The position numbers and the translations under genes were made by a program. Positions 1 to 9,083 of a DNA stretch of 64,000 nucleotides are shown piece by piece. The notes under the pieces were generated by a model. That model was not told where the DNA came from. It searched no databases and worked only from the letters and a program-made list of their open reading frames with translations. The stretch covers positions 2,399,001 through 2,463,000 of the forward strand of contig NZ_JAJDFY010000001.1 of the NCBI RefSeq assembly GCF_024704365.1. Direction: 5' to 3'. Within the stretch, counting starts at the first letter, position 1. Every line of letters begins with the position of its first letter. Source of the stretch: Thermomonas sp. S9 (GTDB taxonomy: Bacteria; Pseudomonadota; Gammaproteobacteria; Xanthomonadales; Xanthomonadaceae).

Positions 1-824
1 AACAGGATGCGCTCCTTGCTGTAGCGCAGCGCCTCGTCGAGGCAGGCGATGGCGGCGCCGATCGGGCCCCAGGTGATGCCGTAGCGGGCCTGCGTGAGGC
101 ACCCCAGCGGGCCCTTCAATCCCTTCACGTTGGGCAGGCGGTTGGCCTCCGGCACGCGCACGTTATCGAAGTACAGCGCGCTGGTGACCGAGGCGCGCAG
201 GCTCATCTTGTGCTTGATTTCCTGCGCGGCAAAACCGGGCATCCCTTTCTCGACGATGAAACCCTGGATGCCCTCGTCGGTCTGCGCCCACACGATGGCG
301 ATATCGGCCAGATTGCCATTGGTGATCCACATCTTGGCGCCATTGAGCACCCAGTCGCCGCCATCGCGGCGCGCGTTGGTCTTCATGTTGGCCGGGTCGG
401 AGCCGCCGTGCGGCTCGGTCAGGCCGAAGCAGCCGATCACCTCGCCCGCCGCCATGCCGGGCAGCCAGCGCTGGCGCTGCTCCTCGCTGCCGTAGGCGTA
501 GATCGGGTACATGCACAGCGAGCTCTGCACCGAGACGAAGCTGCGGATGCCGGAATCACCGCGCTCCAGCTCCTGGCAGATCAGGCCGTAGCTGACCGAG
601 TTCAGGCCGGCGCAGCCGTACTTCTCCGGCAGCGAGGACCCCAGCAGGCCGAGCGCGGCGATCTCGGGCACCAGCTCCTTCGGGAAGCGGCCGGCGTCGA
701 AGCACTCGCCGATGATCGGCAGCACCTTCTCGTCGGTAAAGCGCGCCACGGTGTCCTGCACCGCACGCTCTTCTTCGCTGAGCATGGAACGGACGTCGTA
801 CAGGTCGTAGGGGTGCAGGGCCAT
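1..824 (-). CDS. gcdH: Glutaryl-CoA dehydrogenase, 5' part (runs off the window)
   Basis: The N-terminal ~274 residues of an acyl-CoA dehydrogenase read without a stop from an ATG at 824 (MALHPYDLYDVRSML) to the window edge. The N-terminal helical domain is followed by the flavin/substrate-binding middle domain, with FGLTEPHGGSDP and WITNG visible. 'ARYGITWGPIGAA' near the edge is typical of the glutaryl-CoA branch, which oxidatively decarboxylates glutaryl-CoA to crotonyl-CoA in lysine/tryptophan degradation. The catalytic Glu lies in the missing C-terminal part, so the exact acyl-CoA specificity is inferred from family resemblance only. Confidence 0.85.
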   Translation of the reverse strand, partial: MALHPYDLYDVRSMLSEEERAVQDTVARFTDEKVLPIIGECFDAGRFPKELVPEIAALGLLGSSLPEKYGCAGLNSVSYGLICQELERGDSGIRSFVSVQSSLCMYPIYAYGSEEQRQRWLPGMAAGEVIGCFGLTEPHGGSDPANMKTNARRDGGDWVLNGAKMWITNGNLADIAIVWAQTDEGIQGFIVEKGMPGFAAQEIKHKMSLRASVTSALYFDNVRVPEANRLPNVKGLKGPLGCLTQARYGITWGPIGAAIACLDEALRYSKERIL

Positions 825-960
825 GGCGGGTTGACGGTCAGGATGGACGAACCGCCATTGTAATCTTGCGGCCCGTACAGCCGGTACGTGCGATCCGACC
901 AGGTTTTCCCTGCGGATCGTCGATCCCGCCGTCCCCCGCGCGCGTTTCGCCAATCCATGC

Positions 961-989
961 AAAACGGGGCCGGAGATCACTCCGGCCCC
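961..989 (-). terminator. Rho-independent terminator after the glycine-zipper gene
   Basis: A perfect 10-bp stem (GGGGCCGGAG / CTCCGGCCCC) with a 4-nt loop is followed on the minus strand by GTTTTG. It lies 28 bp beyond the stop of the gene at 1017-1844 and upstream of gcdH. The T-run is short, so strength is uncertain. Confidence 0.7.
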
Positions 990-1016
990 GCGTGCAATCC
1001 GCCTGCGGATGTGGCG

Positions 1017-1844
1017 TCAGCGCATCGTCGCGCCGTCGGCGGCGGCGGTCTGGGTCACCACGCGACCGTCGATCACCGGCAGCTGCGCGCCAGGCTTGCT
1101 GTCCATGCGCACGGTGTGCTGCTCGCCGTTGTAGCGGTAGGTGACGTCATAGCCCACCGTCTTGCTGCCGTCGCCCAGCGCGACCCGGCTGCCGGGCTTG
1201 CTGTCCATGCGCATCGTGCCGGTGCTGCCATCGGGCCTACGGTAGGTGACGTTCCAGCCGACCGTGCGCTCGCTGGTGGAGGTGCCGGTGACGGTGTGGC
1301 ACTGGCGCTCGGTGCGGTTCACCACCTTGCCGCCTTCGTGGCGCCTGTCGATCTCACGCCCGGCATAGCCACCCGCCACGGCGCCGGCGACGGTCGCCAG
1401 CTTGCGGCCGTCGCCCTTGCCGATCTGGTTGCCAACCAGGCCACCGATCAGGGCGCCAGCCACGGTACCGCCGACGTTGCCATCGCGCTCGGGCAGGCGC
1501 TCCTGCACCACCACGTCCTCGCACACTTCGCGCGGGGTATTGACGGTATTGGTCTCGCGGATCGGCTCGCTGCGCACCACGCTGGCGTACAGCGGCGCGC
1601 TGGCGGTCACCGGCTTGACGTCCAGCACGTCGGCATAGTCCAGGCGCGGCGCGGCGGAGGCCGGGATGGCATTGCCGGCCGGCAGCGGCTCGCCGTTGGC
1701 GCCCGTCTGCGGCAGGGCGGCGGGCGCGGCGGCCGCGGCCTCCTGGGCCTGCGGCTTGCGGCTGTTCATGTAACCGGCGACGGCGACACCGCCGACCACC
1801 AGGGCGGCCGCGACGGCGATGGCAAGGGTGGTGTTGTTGGACAT
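1017..1844 (-). CDS. Glycine-zipper 2TM domain envelope protein
   Basis: 275 aa. An N-terminal hydrophobic segment (residues ~5-25, TTLAIAVAAALVVGGVAVAGY) anchors or exports the protein. A central glycine-zipper (around GGTVAGALIGGLVGNQIG and VAGAVAGGYAGREI) matches the Rickettsia 17-kDa antigen-like '2TM' family found in bacterial envelopes. The C-terminal third has two imperfect repeats, each containing V-G-(W/Y)-(D/N)-VTYR and ending in MDSKPG. The start at 1844 is preferred because GGGAG lies 8 nt upstream; an open frame continues to 2012 without support. The function of this family is poorly defined; a structural role in the outer membrane or periplasm is inferred. Confidence 0.8.
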   Translation of the reverse strand: MSNNTTLAIAVAAALVVGGVAVAGYMNSRKPQAQEAAAAAPAALPQTGANGEPLPAGNAIPASAAPRLDYADVLDVKPVTASAPLYASVVRSEPIRETNTVNTPREVCEDVVVQERLPERDGNVGGTVAGALIGGLVGNQIGKGDGRKLATVAGAVAGGYAGREIDRRHEGGKVVNRTERQCHTVTGTSTSERTVGWNVTYRRPDGSTGTMRMDSKPGSRVALGDGSKTVGYDVTYRYNGEQHTVRMDSKPGAQLPVIDGRVVTQTAAADGATMR

Positions 1845-2012
1845 GTTCGGCTCCCGCATGAGTTGAAGTGGAAAACCCCCTGAGGCGTGGCCGATTGCAG
1901 CACGGCGAATCTGAATCGGCCCCGAGCAACCAGTATGCGCGCTCACGCGCCGGCAGGATGCGTTCAGCTTGATAAGCGCCGCATTCAGCATGCCCCGTGC
2001 TAGCGTGTCCAC

Positions 2013-2237
2013 ATGCGCAATCTACTCCTCGCCCCGTTGCTGCGTTGGCTGGGAAGGCTGAGCTTCCCGCGCCTGTTCCTCGTCAGCGCGCTGCTGTTCC
2101 TGCTCGACCTGGCCGTGCCGGATTTCATTCCGTTCGCCGACGAGCTGCTGCTGGGCCTGCTCACCCTGCTGCTGGCGCGCTGGAAGAATCCCGCCGCGAC
2201 GGGCAAGGTGCCGGCCGCTGGTGATGCCGGACGCTGA
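2013..2237 (+). CDS. DUF6116-type small membrane protein
   Basis: 74 aa, with two hydrophobic stretches (residues ~3-30 and 40-56) separated by VPDFIPFADE, a short acidic linker typical of the small xanthomonad DUF6116 proteins. There is no catalytic motif. It sits 2 bp upstream of tatD and is probably co-transcribed with it. It is divergent from the glycine-zipper gene. No function is known. Confidence 0.75.
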   Translation: MRNLLLAPLLRWLGRLSFPRLFLVSALLFLLDLAVPDFIPFADELLLGLLTLLLARWKNPAATGKVPAAGDAGR

Positions 2238-2239
2238 AC

Positions 2240-3025
2240 ATGTGGCTGGTCGATAGCCACAGCCATTTCGACGCGCCCGAGTTCGACGCCGACCGCGACG
2301 CCGCCTGGCAGCGCGCGCGCGCGGCCGGGGTGGAGGTGCAGATCGTGCCGGCGGTCGCCGCCGACGGCTGGGACACGCTGCACGCGGTGTGCGCGTCCCG
2401 CCCCGGCCTGTTTGCGGCCTACGGGCTGCATCCGATGTACCTGGACCGGCACCGCCCCGAGCACCTGCCGCGATTGCACGACTGGATCGCGCGCGAACGA
2501 CCGGTCGCGGTGGGCGAATGCGGGCTGGATTTCTTCGTGCCCGGCCTGGACGCGCAGGCGCAGCAGCTCTATTTCGAGGGCCAGCTGCGGCTGGCGCGCG
2601 AGTTCGACCTGCCGGTGATCGTGCACGCGCGGCGCGCGATGGACGCGGTGATCGCCGCGCTGCGCCGCATCGGCGGGCTGCGCGGAGTGGTGCACAGCTT
2701 TTCCGGCAGCCCCGAGCAGGCCGCGCAGCTGCACCGGCTCGGCTTCCTGCTCGGCATCGGCGGGCCGGTGACCTACGAGCGCGCGCAGCGCCTGCGCCGG
2801 ATCGTGGCGACGATGCCGCTGGAGCAGCTGCTGCTGGAAACCGACAGCCCCGACCAGCCGGGCGTCGCGCACCGCGGCCAGCGCAACGAGCCGGCCTATC
2901 TGCCAGAGGTGCTGGAAGTGGTGGCGCAGCTGCGCGGAATGGCGCCGGAGGCGGTAGCGAAAGCCATCCGCGACAACGCCGCGCGCCTGTTCAACCTGCC
3001 CGTCAACCTGCCCGCTTCGGCTTGA
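2240..3025 (+). CDS. tatD: TatD-family metal-dependent DNase/hydrolase
   Basis: 261 aa. A TIM-barrel metallohydrolase of the TatD family (3'-5' exonuclease activity in E. coli TatD). Metal-binding signatures are in order: DSHSHFD at residues 4-10, GECGLDFF, VIVHARRAMD, VVHSFSG, and LLETDSP near the C-terminus. Length is normal for the family. It starts 2 bp after the DUF6116 gene, and its last 23 bp overlap the convergent tcdA gene. It could equally be a TatD paralogue such as YcfH or YjjV; the exact subfamily is not resolved. Confidence 0.88.
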   Translation: MWLVDSHSHFDAPEFDADRDAAWQRARAAGVEVQIVPAVAADGWDTLHAVCASRPGLFAAYGLHPMYLDRHRPEHLPRLHDWIARERPVAVGECGLDFFVPGLDAQAQQLYFEGQLRLAREFDLPVIVHARRAMDAVIAALRRIGGLRGVVHSFSGSPEQAAQLHRLGFLLGIGGPVTYERAQRLRRIVATMPLEQLLLETDSPDQPGVAHRGQRNEPAYLPEVLEVVAQLRGMAPEAVAKAIRDNAARLFNLPVNLPASA

Positions 3026-3806
3026 GCAGCAGCTCGATCGCCTTGCCCACCGCCGCGAACGCGAACGCGCCGGTGACATGGGTGGCCGCGCCCAGCCCGG
3101 CGCCGCAATCGAGCTTCAGCGCCTCCTCCTTGCCCAGCTGCGGGCGCACGCCGCACACGCTGCCATCGGCCTGCGGGTAGCGCACGTTCTCCAGCGAATA
3201 CACCGCCGGTACCCCGAAATAGCGGTCGTGGTTCTTGGGGAAGTTGAACTCGCCGCGCAGCTTCTTGCGGATCAGCGAGAGCATGGCGTCGTGCTCGGTG
3301 CGCGAAAGGTCGCGCACGCGGATCTGGGTGACGTCGCTGCGCCCGCCGGCCGCGCCGACGGTGATGATCGGCTGCTTGCGCCGGCGGCAATAGGCAATCG
3401 CCTCGACCTTGGTGCGGAAGCTGTCGCAGGCATCCAGCACCAGCGCGCCCGGCGCCTGCAGCAGCTCGGCCATGTTCGCCGGCGTCAGGAAGCGCGACTC
3501 CAGCTGCAGCCGGATGCGGGGATTGATCGCGCGGCAGCGCTCGGCCATCGCTTCGATCTTCATCCGCCCGTACTGGCCATCCAGCGCCGGCAGCTGGCGG
3601 TTGGTATTGCTGACGCACAGCTCGTCGGCGTCGATCAGGGTCAACGCGCCGACGCCGCTGCGCGCCAGCGCCTCCACCGCCCACGAACCCACGCCGCCGA
3701 TGCCGACCACGGTGACGTGGCAGGCGGCCAGGCGCGCCAGCGCGCCACGCCCGTACAGGCGGTCGATCCCGGAAAAACGCTGCGTCAGTTCCGCATCCAT
3801 CGGCAT
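3003..3806 (-). CDS. tcdA: tRNA threonylcarbamoyladenosine dehydratase TcdA
   Basis: 267 aa, an E1-like ThiF/MoeB adenylyltransferase. The ATP-binding glycine loop VVGIGGVGSWAVE is at ~31-43. NTNRQLPAL and VLDACDSFRTK match the TcdA (CsdL/YgdL) pattern. The family cyclises t6A37 to ct6A in ANN-decoding tRNAs. The gene ends inside tatD (23-bp convergent overlap) and is divergent from phaR. The C-terminal hydrophobic helix (AFAAVGKAIELLLK) is normal for the family. Confidence 0.9.
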   Translation of the reverse strand: MPMDAELTQRFSGIDRLYGRGALARLAACHVTVVGIGGVGSWAVEALARSGVGALTLIDADELCVSNTNRQLPALDGQYGRMKIEAMAERCRAINPRIRLQLESRFLTPANMAELLQAPGALVLDACDSFRTKVEAIAYCRRRKQPIITVGAAGGRSDVTQIRVRDLSRTEHDAMLSLIRKKLRGEFNFPKNHDRYFGVPAVYSLENVRYPQADGSVCGVRPQLGKEEALKLDCGAGLGAATHVTGAFAFAAVGKAIELLLKPKRAG

Positions 3807-3883
3807 ATAGTCTAGTGGCCATGTTGCAAGCCGTGCTGCGCTGCGCGATGCTGCGCCCAGCGCCGCCTTAGAGTTCCTGCTCC

Positions 3884-4369
3884 ATGTCCGCGACCCGCAT
3901 CATCAAGAAGTACCCCAACCGCCGGCTGTACGACACCGAGATCTCCAGCTACATCACGATCGAGGACGTGCGCCAGCTGATCGTCGATGGCGAGGAATTC
4001 GAGGTCCGCGACGCCAAGACCGGCGAGGACCTCACCCGCCAGGTACTGCTGCAGATCATCGCCGAGCATGAGCAGGACGGCCAGCCAATGCTGTCCACCC
4101 AGCTGCTCAGCCAGCTGATCCGCTTCTACGGCGACTCGCTGCAGGGCTTCATGGGCAACTACCTGGAGCGCTCGATGCAACTGTTCCTCGAGCAGCAGAA
4201 CCAGTTCCGGCAACAGATGGGCGGCCTGCTGGGGCAGACGCCCTGGACCCTGCTGAACCAGCTCACCGAGCGCAACCTGGCGCTGTGGAAGGACTTCCAG
4301 AGCAATCTCGGCAACGGCCTCGGCACGCCCACCCATCCGCGCGAGAAGGACGCGCGCAAGCCACGCTGA
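3884..4369 (+). CDS. phaR: Polyhydroxyalkanoate synthesis regulator PhaR
   Basis: 161 aa. The N-terminal PHB_acc_N DNA-binding domain is nearly invariant (RIIKKYPNRRLYDTEISSYI at residues 5-24). A PHB_acc helix region follows (LIRFYGDSLQGFMGNYLERS), then a Q-rich amphipathic tail. In other bacteria PhaR represses phasin and PHA genes by sensing PHA granules. No pha synthase lies in this window, so the regulon must be elsewhere. It lies next to tcdA, in the opposite orientation. Confidence 0.92.
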   Translation: MSATRIIKKYPNRRLYDTEISSYITIEDVRQLIVDGEEFEVRDAKTGEDLTRQVLLQIIAEHEQDGQPMLSTQLLSQLIRFYGDSLQGFMGNYLERSMQLFLEQQNQFRQQMGGLLGQTPWTLLNQLTERNLALWKDFQSNLGNGLGTPTHPREKDARKPR

Positions 4370-4376
4370 GCAGCCA

Positions 4377-5391
4377 TCAAATCTGCCGCACCAAACGGAA
4401 CCCCACCCGCGCGCTGGCCACGTCCACCCCGCCGGCGGTGCGCCAGGCCGAGCGCACCTGCGCCGGCGCACTGGACCATGCACCGCCGCGATACATGCGC
4501 ACGCGGCAGCCCGGATTCACCCAGGCCGCGCCATTGCCTGGCGCGCGTCGATAACCCTTGTGCCAGCAATCGGCGACCCATTCGCTGACGTTGCCATCCA
4601 GGTCATACAGCCCGAACGCATTGGCGCGGAAACGGCCCACCGGCGCCGGGCCCCACCAACCGTCGCCGTAGCCGGGAAACGCATTGCTCCAGCGCCGCCC
4701 CTGCGGTGACACATCGCGGCTGCCGGCCAGATTCGCCTGCCCCGGCGGTGGCGGCCCATCGCCCCAGGGCCAGCGCCCGCTGCCGCCGGCACGCAACGCG
4801 TACTCGAACTCGGCCTCGCTGGGCAGACGGTAATGCGCGCCGGTCTGCGCGCTCAGCTCAGGCGGCGTAGGCCTCGGCATCGCGCGCGGTGACGTGCAGC
4901 ACCGGCATGTCATCGCCGGCGGGGCGACCATCGTAGGCGCTGCGCCAGTCCACTCCGCTGGCGCGCACGAAGTTGCCGCTGCGCCCGTCGTACACGATCG
5001 AATGCCCGCGCCGGGTGGCGCGGGTGACATAGCCGGTGGCCTGCACGAAGCGGCGGAACTCGCCGACCGTGATCTCATGCCGGCTCATGGCAAAACCGCG
5101 GTCGAAATGCACCGCATGCCGCGGCTGCTCGTCCGGCGATGCGTCTGGATCGCCCGACATCGCCCCCATCATGAAATCGCCGTGCGGCACCACCACCAGC
5201 GACGGCCCGCGGCTGCCATCGGCCAGCGCATCGCTGAATACCTGTCCGGGCCGGAACAGGCCGTAGCGGCTGACCTGGTCGATACGCTCGCGCAGCGCCA
5301 CGCTGACCGGATCGCCCGGCGCGGCGATGCGCAGGATCTCGGCCAGACGTTCGCGCGCCAGGCGCAGGTCGGCATCGCCCAGCGCCATCAT
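4377..5391 (-). pseudogene. SUMF1/FGE-fold (PvdO/EgtB-like) protein, frameshifted
   Basis: Two overlapping frames rebuild one ~337-aa formylglycine-generating-enzyme-fold protein. The first half (from ATG 5391) has VVPHGDFMMG and MSRHEITVGEFRRFV; the second has RLPSEAEFEYALR, GLYDLDGNVSEWVADC and YRGGAWSS. The frame breaks at 4858, where one extra base turns the expected AAWLSAQTG into a stop. Removing it restores the family pattern. The C-terminal 'RGGAWSSAPAQVRSAW' segment lacks the cysteine pair of true sulfatase-activating FGE, so sulfatase activation is unlikely; a structural or accessory role is inferred. The ATG overlaps the stop of the upstream lipoprotein gene, so they form one operon. 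Confidence 0.75.
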
Positions 5392-6233
5392 CCCTCGTCA
5401 CCCAGGCGGCGGATGCGGTCGGCGCGCGCGGCCTCGATGCTGGCACGCGCCGCAGCAATCACTTCGTCATCGTCGCGTGTGCGCTGCGCGCGCGCCAGCA
5501 TGGCATACGCAGCATCGAAATCGCCCTGCCGCGCCAGCGCCAACGCCTGCGCGATCAGGCGTGCCTGCACCGTGGCGATCCCCTGCTGCACCCGCGCCAG
5601 CGCCGGCCACAGCGCCTGCGCCTTGCGGTAGTGCGCCAGCGCCCCCTGCTCCGGGGTATCCAGCAACCCGGCCCGCAGCGCGCGATCCCCCGCCTCGACC
5701 TCATCGAACGCCTGCCCGGCGCGGTCCACCGCCTGCAGGTAGCGCACTACCTCCGGATGCTCCGGCCACAACGCGCGCAACACGCTGCCATGGCGCTGGG
5801 CAAAGCGCAGCGACGCCAGATCATCGCCACCGGCCAGGGCGATCCATGCCTGCGCCAGCAGCGCCGCCTGCGCCTTTGCGAGCAGCTGCGCATCCTGCGC
5901 GTTGCCCGGTTCGCGCTTTTGCAACGCCAGCAGGATCGGGATGGCGGAACTTGCGGTCTCGAACAGATCGCCGCGCGCCAGCGCCCGCCGCGCCTGCGCA
6001 CGCGCGCGTGCGGGGTCGTCGATCCGCACATCAGGCAATGACCAGCTAAGCACTTCGGCCAATGCATCATCGCCTTCGATGCGCACCTGGGCTGGCGCGC
6101 GCGAAGTCCGCCCGTCGGCAATGGCCTCGCGGCGGCGCTCCGACTGTTGCGCCGCATTCGAAGCGGACGGTGACGGCTGGCATCCCGACGCCGCCACCAT
6201 CACCCCCGTGATGACCAAGACTGCTGCGCGCAC
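5388..6233 (-). CDS. Putative lipoprotein, operon partner of the SUMF1-fold gene
   Basis: 281 aa from a GTG at 6233 preceded by AGGGAG (spacing ~7). This start gives a compact lipoprotein signal peptide (VRAAVLVITGVMVAASGC), so Cys18 would be the lipidated residue. The mature part is Ala/Arg/Gln-rich and helical, suggestive of TPR-like packing (LAQAWIALAGGDD, RLIAQALALARQGDFDAAYAML). I do not recognise the family. It is divergent from rnd (90 bp between starts) and overlaps the downstream SUMF1-fold gene by 4 bp. An upstream ATG at 6314 is possible but would put the hydrophobic segment too far from the N-terminus. Confidence 0.7.
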   Translation of the reverse strand: MRAAVLVITGVMVAASGCQPSPSASNAAQQSERRREAIADGRTSRAPAQVRIEGDDALAEVLSWSLPDVRIDDPARARAQARRALARGDLFETASSAIPILLALQKREPGNAQDAQLLAKAQAALLAQAWIALAGGDDLASLRFAQRHGSVLRALWPEHPEVVRYLQAVDRAGQAFDEVEAGDRALRAGLLDTPEQGALAHYRKAQALWPALARVQQGIATVQARLIAQALALARQGDFDAAYAMLARAQRTRDDDEVIAAARASIEAARADRIRRLGDEG

Positions 6234-6323
6234 GCCTCTGCTCCCTGCTGCCGGCGACGCGCCGGCCACGCTGCGGGTGAACGTAGGCCATGCGCACGCG
6301 CCCGGCAACCGCATAATGCACGC

Positions 6324-7403
6324 ATGACGCACTGGATCGACACCCCCGACGCGCTGCGCGCGCGTCTTGCCCGTCCGCCCGCCACGATCGGGCTGGATAC
6401 CGAATTCATCCGCGAACGCACCTACTGGCCGCAGCTGGCGCTGGTGCAGATCGCGCTGGATGCAGACGACATCCTGCTGGTGGATCCCCTGGTTCCCGGC
6501 ATGTGCGAGGCGCTGGCCCCGCTGCTGGCCGATCCGGCGGTGCTCAAGCTGATGCACAGCCCGAGCGAGGATTTGGTCGCGTTCAAGCACACCTGCAAGA
6601 TGCTGCCGGCGCCGCTGTTCGACACCCAGGCCGCCGCCGCCCTGTGCGGACTGGGCGCGGGCCTCGGCTACCAGAAACTGGTGCAGGCGCTCACCGGCAC
6701 CGCGCTGACCAAGGGCGAAACCCGCTCCGACTGGCTACGGCGGCCGCTGTCGCCGGCCCAGCTCGACTACGCCGCCGACGACGTGCGCCACCTGCATGCC
6801 CTGCATCAGACGCTGGACGCACGCCTGCAGGCGCTCGGGCGCGCGGCCTGGCTGGCCCAGGACAGCGCCCGCCAGCTGGTCGATGCGCACAGCGACGCGG
6901 GCGACCGCTGGCCGCACCTGGCCCTGCGCAGCGCGCAGTTCCTGGATGCCGATGGCCAGCGCCGCCTGCTGCGGCTGCTGCGCTGGCGCGAGGCCCAGGC
7001 CCGTACCAGCGACCGCCCGCGCAGCTGGATCCTCGACAATGACCTGGCGGTGACGCTGGCGCGCCAGGCCCCTACCGACCCGCAGGCCCTGCAGGCGGTG
7101 CTGGGGGCCACGCCCAAGGCCCCGCGCGACCTGCGCGATGCGCTGTGGCAGGCCCTGGTCACCCCGCTGGCGGATGAAGCGCAAGCCCCGCTGGCGCGCG
7201 GCGACGACCGCGACAAACGGCAATTGCGTGCGCTGCAGGACGTGGTGACGGCGGTCGCGGCAGAGCTGGGCCTGCCGGAAAGTGTGCTGGCCCCGCGCCG
7301 CCTGCTGGAAGGCCTGCAGGACGGCAGCGGCTGGACCGGCGCGCTGGCCGGCTGGCGTCGGGCCGTGCTGGAACCGCGGCTGGCGCCGCTGCTGGGGGAC
7401 TAG
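6324..7403 (+). CDS. rnd: Ribonuclease D
   Basis: 359 aa, a DEDDy-type 3'-5' exoribonuclease for tRNA 3' processing. Exo motif I is GLDTEFIRERTYWPQL (residues ~17-32). Exo II includes KLMHSPSEDL and exo III includes YAADDVRHLH. A C-terminal HRDC region follows (WREAQARTSDRPRSWI). Length is close to E. coli RNase D (375 aa). A tRNA-Ala gene starts 49 bp after the stop. Confidence 0.92.
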   Translation: MTHWIDTPDALRARLARPPATIGLDTEFIRERTYWPQLALVQIALDADDILLVDPLVPGMCEALAPLLADPAVLKLMHSPSEDLVAFKHTCKMLPAPLFDTQAAAALCGLGAGLGYQKLVQALTGTALTKGETRSDWLRRPLSPAQLDYAADDVRHLHALHQTLDARLQALGRAAWLAQDSARQLVDAHSDAGDRWPHLALRSAQFLDADGQRRLLRLLRWREAQARTSDRPRSWILDNDLAVTLARQAPTDPQALQAVLGATPKAPRDLRDALWQALVTPLADEAQAPLARGDDRDKRQLRALQDVVTAVAAELGLPESVLAPRRLLEGLQDGSGWTGALAGWRRAVLEPRLAPLLGD

Positions 7404-7407
7404 CTAG

Positions 7408-7436
7408 TTGGCAGCGCCCGATGGCATCCGTATAAT
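7408..7436 (+). promoter_or_regulatory. Sigma-70 promoter for tRNA-Ala
   Basis: TTGGCA (7408-7413), a 17-bp spacer, then a perfect TATAAT (7431-7436), followed by a GC-rich discriminator (CGCGC) as usual for stable-RNA promoters. The tRNA begins 15 bp after the -10 box. Confidence 0.85.
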
Positions 7437-7451
7437 CGCGCTTCCCTCCGT

Positions 7452-7527
<76 letters not shown>

Positions 7528-7533
7528 CCTTCC

Positions 7534-7564
7534 AACGCCCGACCGGCAACGGTCGGGCGTTTTC
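7534..7564 (+). terminator. Rho-independent terminator of tRNA-Ala
   Basis: AACGCCCGACC, a short GGCAAC loop, GGTCGGGCGTT, then a T-tract. The stem is an essentially perfect 11 bp beginning a few nucleotides after the tRNA CCA end. Confidence 0.9.
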
Positions 7565-7583
7565 GTTCGTGAGCCTCACCGGC

Positions 7584-7901
7584 ATGAAGACCTTTCTGCT
7601 GTTCCTGGCCACCGCCGTGGCCGAGATCGTCGGCTGCTATCTGCCGTGGCTGTGGCTGAAGCAGCAGGGCCCGGCCTGGCTGCTGCTGCCGGCGGCGCTG
7701 AGCCTGGCGCTGTTCGTATGGCTGCTGACCCTGCACGATGCGGCATCGGGGAGGGTGTATGCCGCCTACGGTGGGATGTACATCAGCGTCGCGATCGCCT
7801 GGCTATGGGTAGTGGACGGCGTCCGCCCCAACGGCTGGGACGTGCTCGGGGTCGCGCTGGCGCTGGCGGGCATGGCGGTGATCGCGTTCCAGCCGCGCTG
7901 A
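7584..7901 (+). CDS. ynfA: YnfA/UPF0060 family small membrane protein
   Basis: 105 aa from ATG 7584 ([15 protein letters not shown]), which matches the usual start of this family; a GTG 15 bp earlier is in frame but adds unsupported residues. It has four predicted membrane helices, and the family hallmarks [21 protein letters not shown] and WDVLG are present. YnfA relatives are small multidrug resistance-like proteins; transport substrates here are unknown. It lies between two tRNA genes. Confidence 0.88.
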   Translation: MKTFLLFLATAVAEIVGCYLPWLWLKQQGPAWLLLPAALSLALFVWLLTLHDAASGRVYAAYGGMYISVAIAWLWVVDGVRPNGWDVLGVALALAGMAVIAFQPR

Positions 7902-7943
7902 GCGACCGCAGGCCAGCGCTTTTGCCGGCGCCAGAAATCCATC

Positions 7944-7990
7944 TGAAAACGCATCGGGCCGCCCGGCTGCGACCCGGAGCGGCCCGATAC
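7944..7990 (-). terminator. Terminator hairpin downstream of tRNA-Thr
   Basis: Arms ATCGGGCCGC and GCGGCCCGAT (7953-7988) enclose a second CCGG/CCGG helix. On the minus strand GCGTTTTC follows. It lies between the convergent ynfA and tRNA-Thr genes and may serve both. Confidence 0.75.
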
Positions 7991-8019
7991 TGGATTATGC
8001 AGACACTGCGGCGCTCATC

Positions 8020-8095
8020 TGGTGCCGGAGATAGGAATCGAACCTACGACCCCATCATTACGAATGACGTGCTCTACCAACTGAGCTACTCCGGC
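8020..8095 (-). tRNA. tRNA-Thr (anticodon CGT)
   Basis: On the minus strand, a 76-nt cloverleaf with encoded CCA. The acceptor is GCCGGAG/CTCCGGC, the D-arm begins GCTCAGTTGGTAGAGC, the anticodon loop is TTCGTAA and the T-loop is TTCGATT. It reads ACG codons. It lies 28 bp after the stop of ispH on the same strand. Confidence 0.95.
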
Positions 8096-8123
8096 GAGGC
8101 CGGCAAGTTTAGCCGCTGGCAGG

Positions 8124-9074
8124 TCATTGCGCCAGTTGCCGCAGTTCCTTGGGCAGGGCGAACACCATGTCCTCCGGGTCGCCGTGGAGCTCACGCACAT
8201 CGGCCGCGCCCAGCGCGCGCAGGCGCTCCAGCACGCCGCGCACCAGCACCTCCGGGGCGGAGGCGCCGGCAGTGACACCGACCCGCCGGCGCCCGGCGAT
8301 CCAGGCCGGGTCAATCTGCCCGGCGTCGTCGATCAGCCAGGCCACGGCGCCCTCGCGCTCGGCCAACTCGCGCAGGCGGTTGGAGTTGGATGAGTTCGGG
8401 GAGCCCACCACCAGCACCGCGTCGCAGCCGTCGCGCACCAGCGCGCGCACGGCGTCCTGGCGGTTCTGGGTGGCATAGCAGATGTCGTCGTGCTTGGGCC
8501 CCTGGATGGCCGGATACTTCGCCTTCAGCGCCGCGATGATGTCACGGGTGTCGTCCACGCTGAGCGTGGTCTGGGTGGTGTAGGCGCAGTTGTCCGGCTG
8601 CTCCAGTTCCAGCGCAGCGACATCCTCGATGTCCTCGACCAGGTGAATGCGCCCGTTTCCGCCGTCGCCACTCCACTGGCCCATGGTGCCCTCCACCTCG
8701 GGGTGGCCGGCATGCCCGATCAGCACCATGTCGCGGCCGCGCCGGCTCTGGCGGCTGACCTCCAGGTGCACCTTGGTCACCAGCGGGCAGGTGGCGTCGA
8801 ACACCTTCAGCCCGCGCCGCTCGGCCTCCGCGCGCACCGCCTGCGAGACCCCGTGCGCGCTGAACACCACGGTGGCGCCGTCCGGCACCTCGTCCAGTTC
8901 CTCCACGAACACCGCGCCGCGCGCCCTGAGGTCGTCCACCACGAACTTGTTGTGCACAACCTCGTGGCGCACGTAGATCGGCGCGCCGAAGACTTCCAGC
9001 GTGCGCTTGACGATCTCGATGGCACGATCGACGCCGGCGCAGAAACCGCGCGGATTGGCAAGCAGGACATCCAT
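8124..9074 (-). CDS. ispH: 4-hydroxy-3-methylbut-2-enyl diphosphate reductase
   Basis: 316 aa, the last enzyme of the MEP isoprenoid pathway, making IPP and DMAPP with a [4Fe-4S] cluster. The three cluster cysteines are visible in [12 protein letters not shown] (residues ~8-19), [11 protein letters not shown] and [14 protein letters not shown]-, SxN- and H-containing substrate segments ([24 protein letters not shown]) are intact. It is downstream of lspA in the conserved ribF-ileS-lspA-ispH cluster. Confidence 0.95.
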   Translation of the reverse strand: MDVLLANPRGFCAGVDRAIEIVKRTLEVFGAPIYVRHEVVHNKFVVDDLRARGAVFVEELDEVPDGATVVFSAHGVSQAVRAEAERRGLKVFDATCPLVTKVHLEVSRQSRRGRDMVLIGHAGHPEVEGTMGQWSGDGGNGRIHLVEDIEDVAALELEQPDNCAYTTQTTLSVDDTRDIIAALKAKYPAIQGPKHDDICYATQNRQDAVRALVRDGCDAVLVVGSPNSSNSNRLRELAEREGAVAWLIDDAGQIDPAWIAGRRRVGVTAGASAPEVLVRGVLERLRALGAADVRELHGDPEDMVFALPKELRQLAQ

Positions 9075-9083
9075 GCCGGCAGT

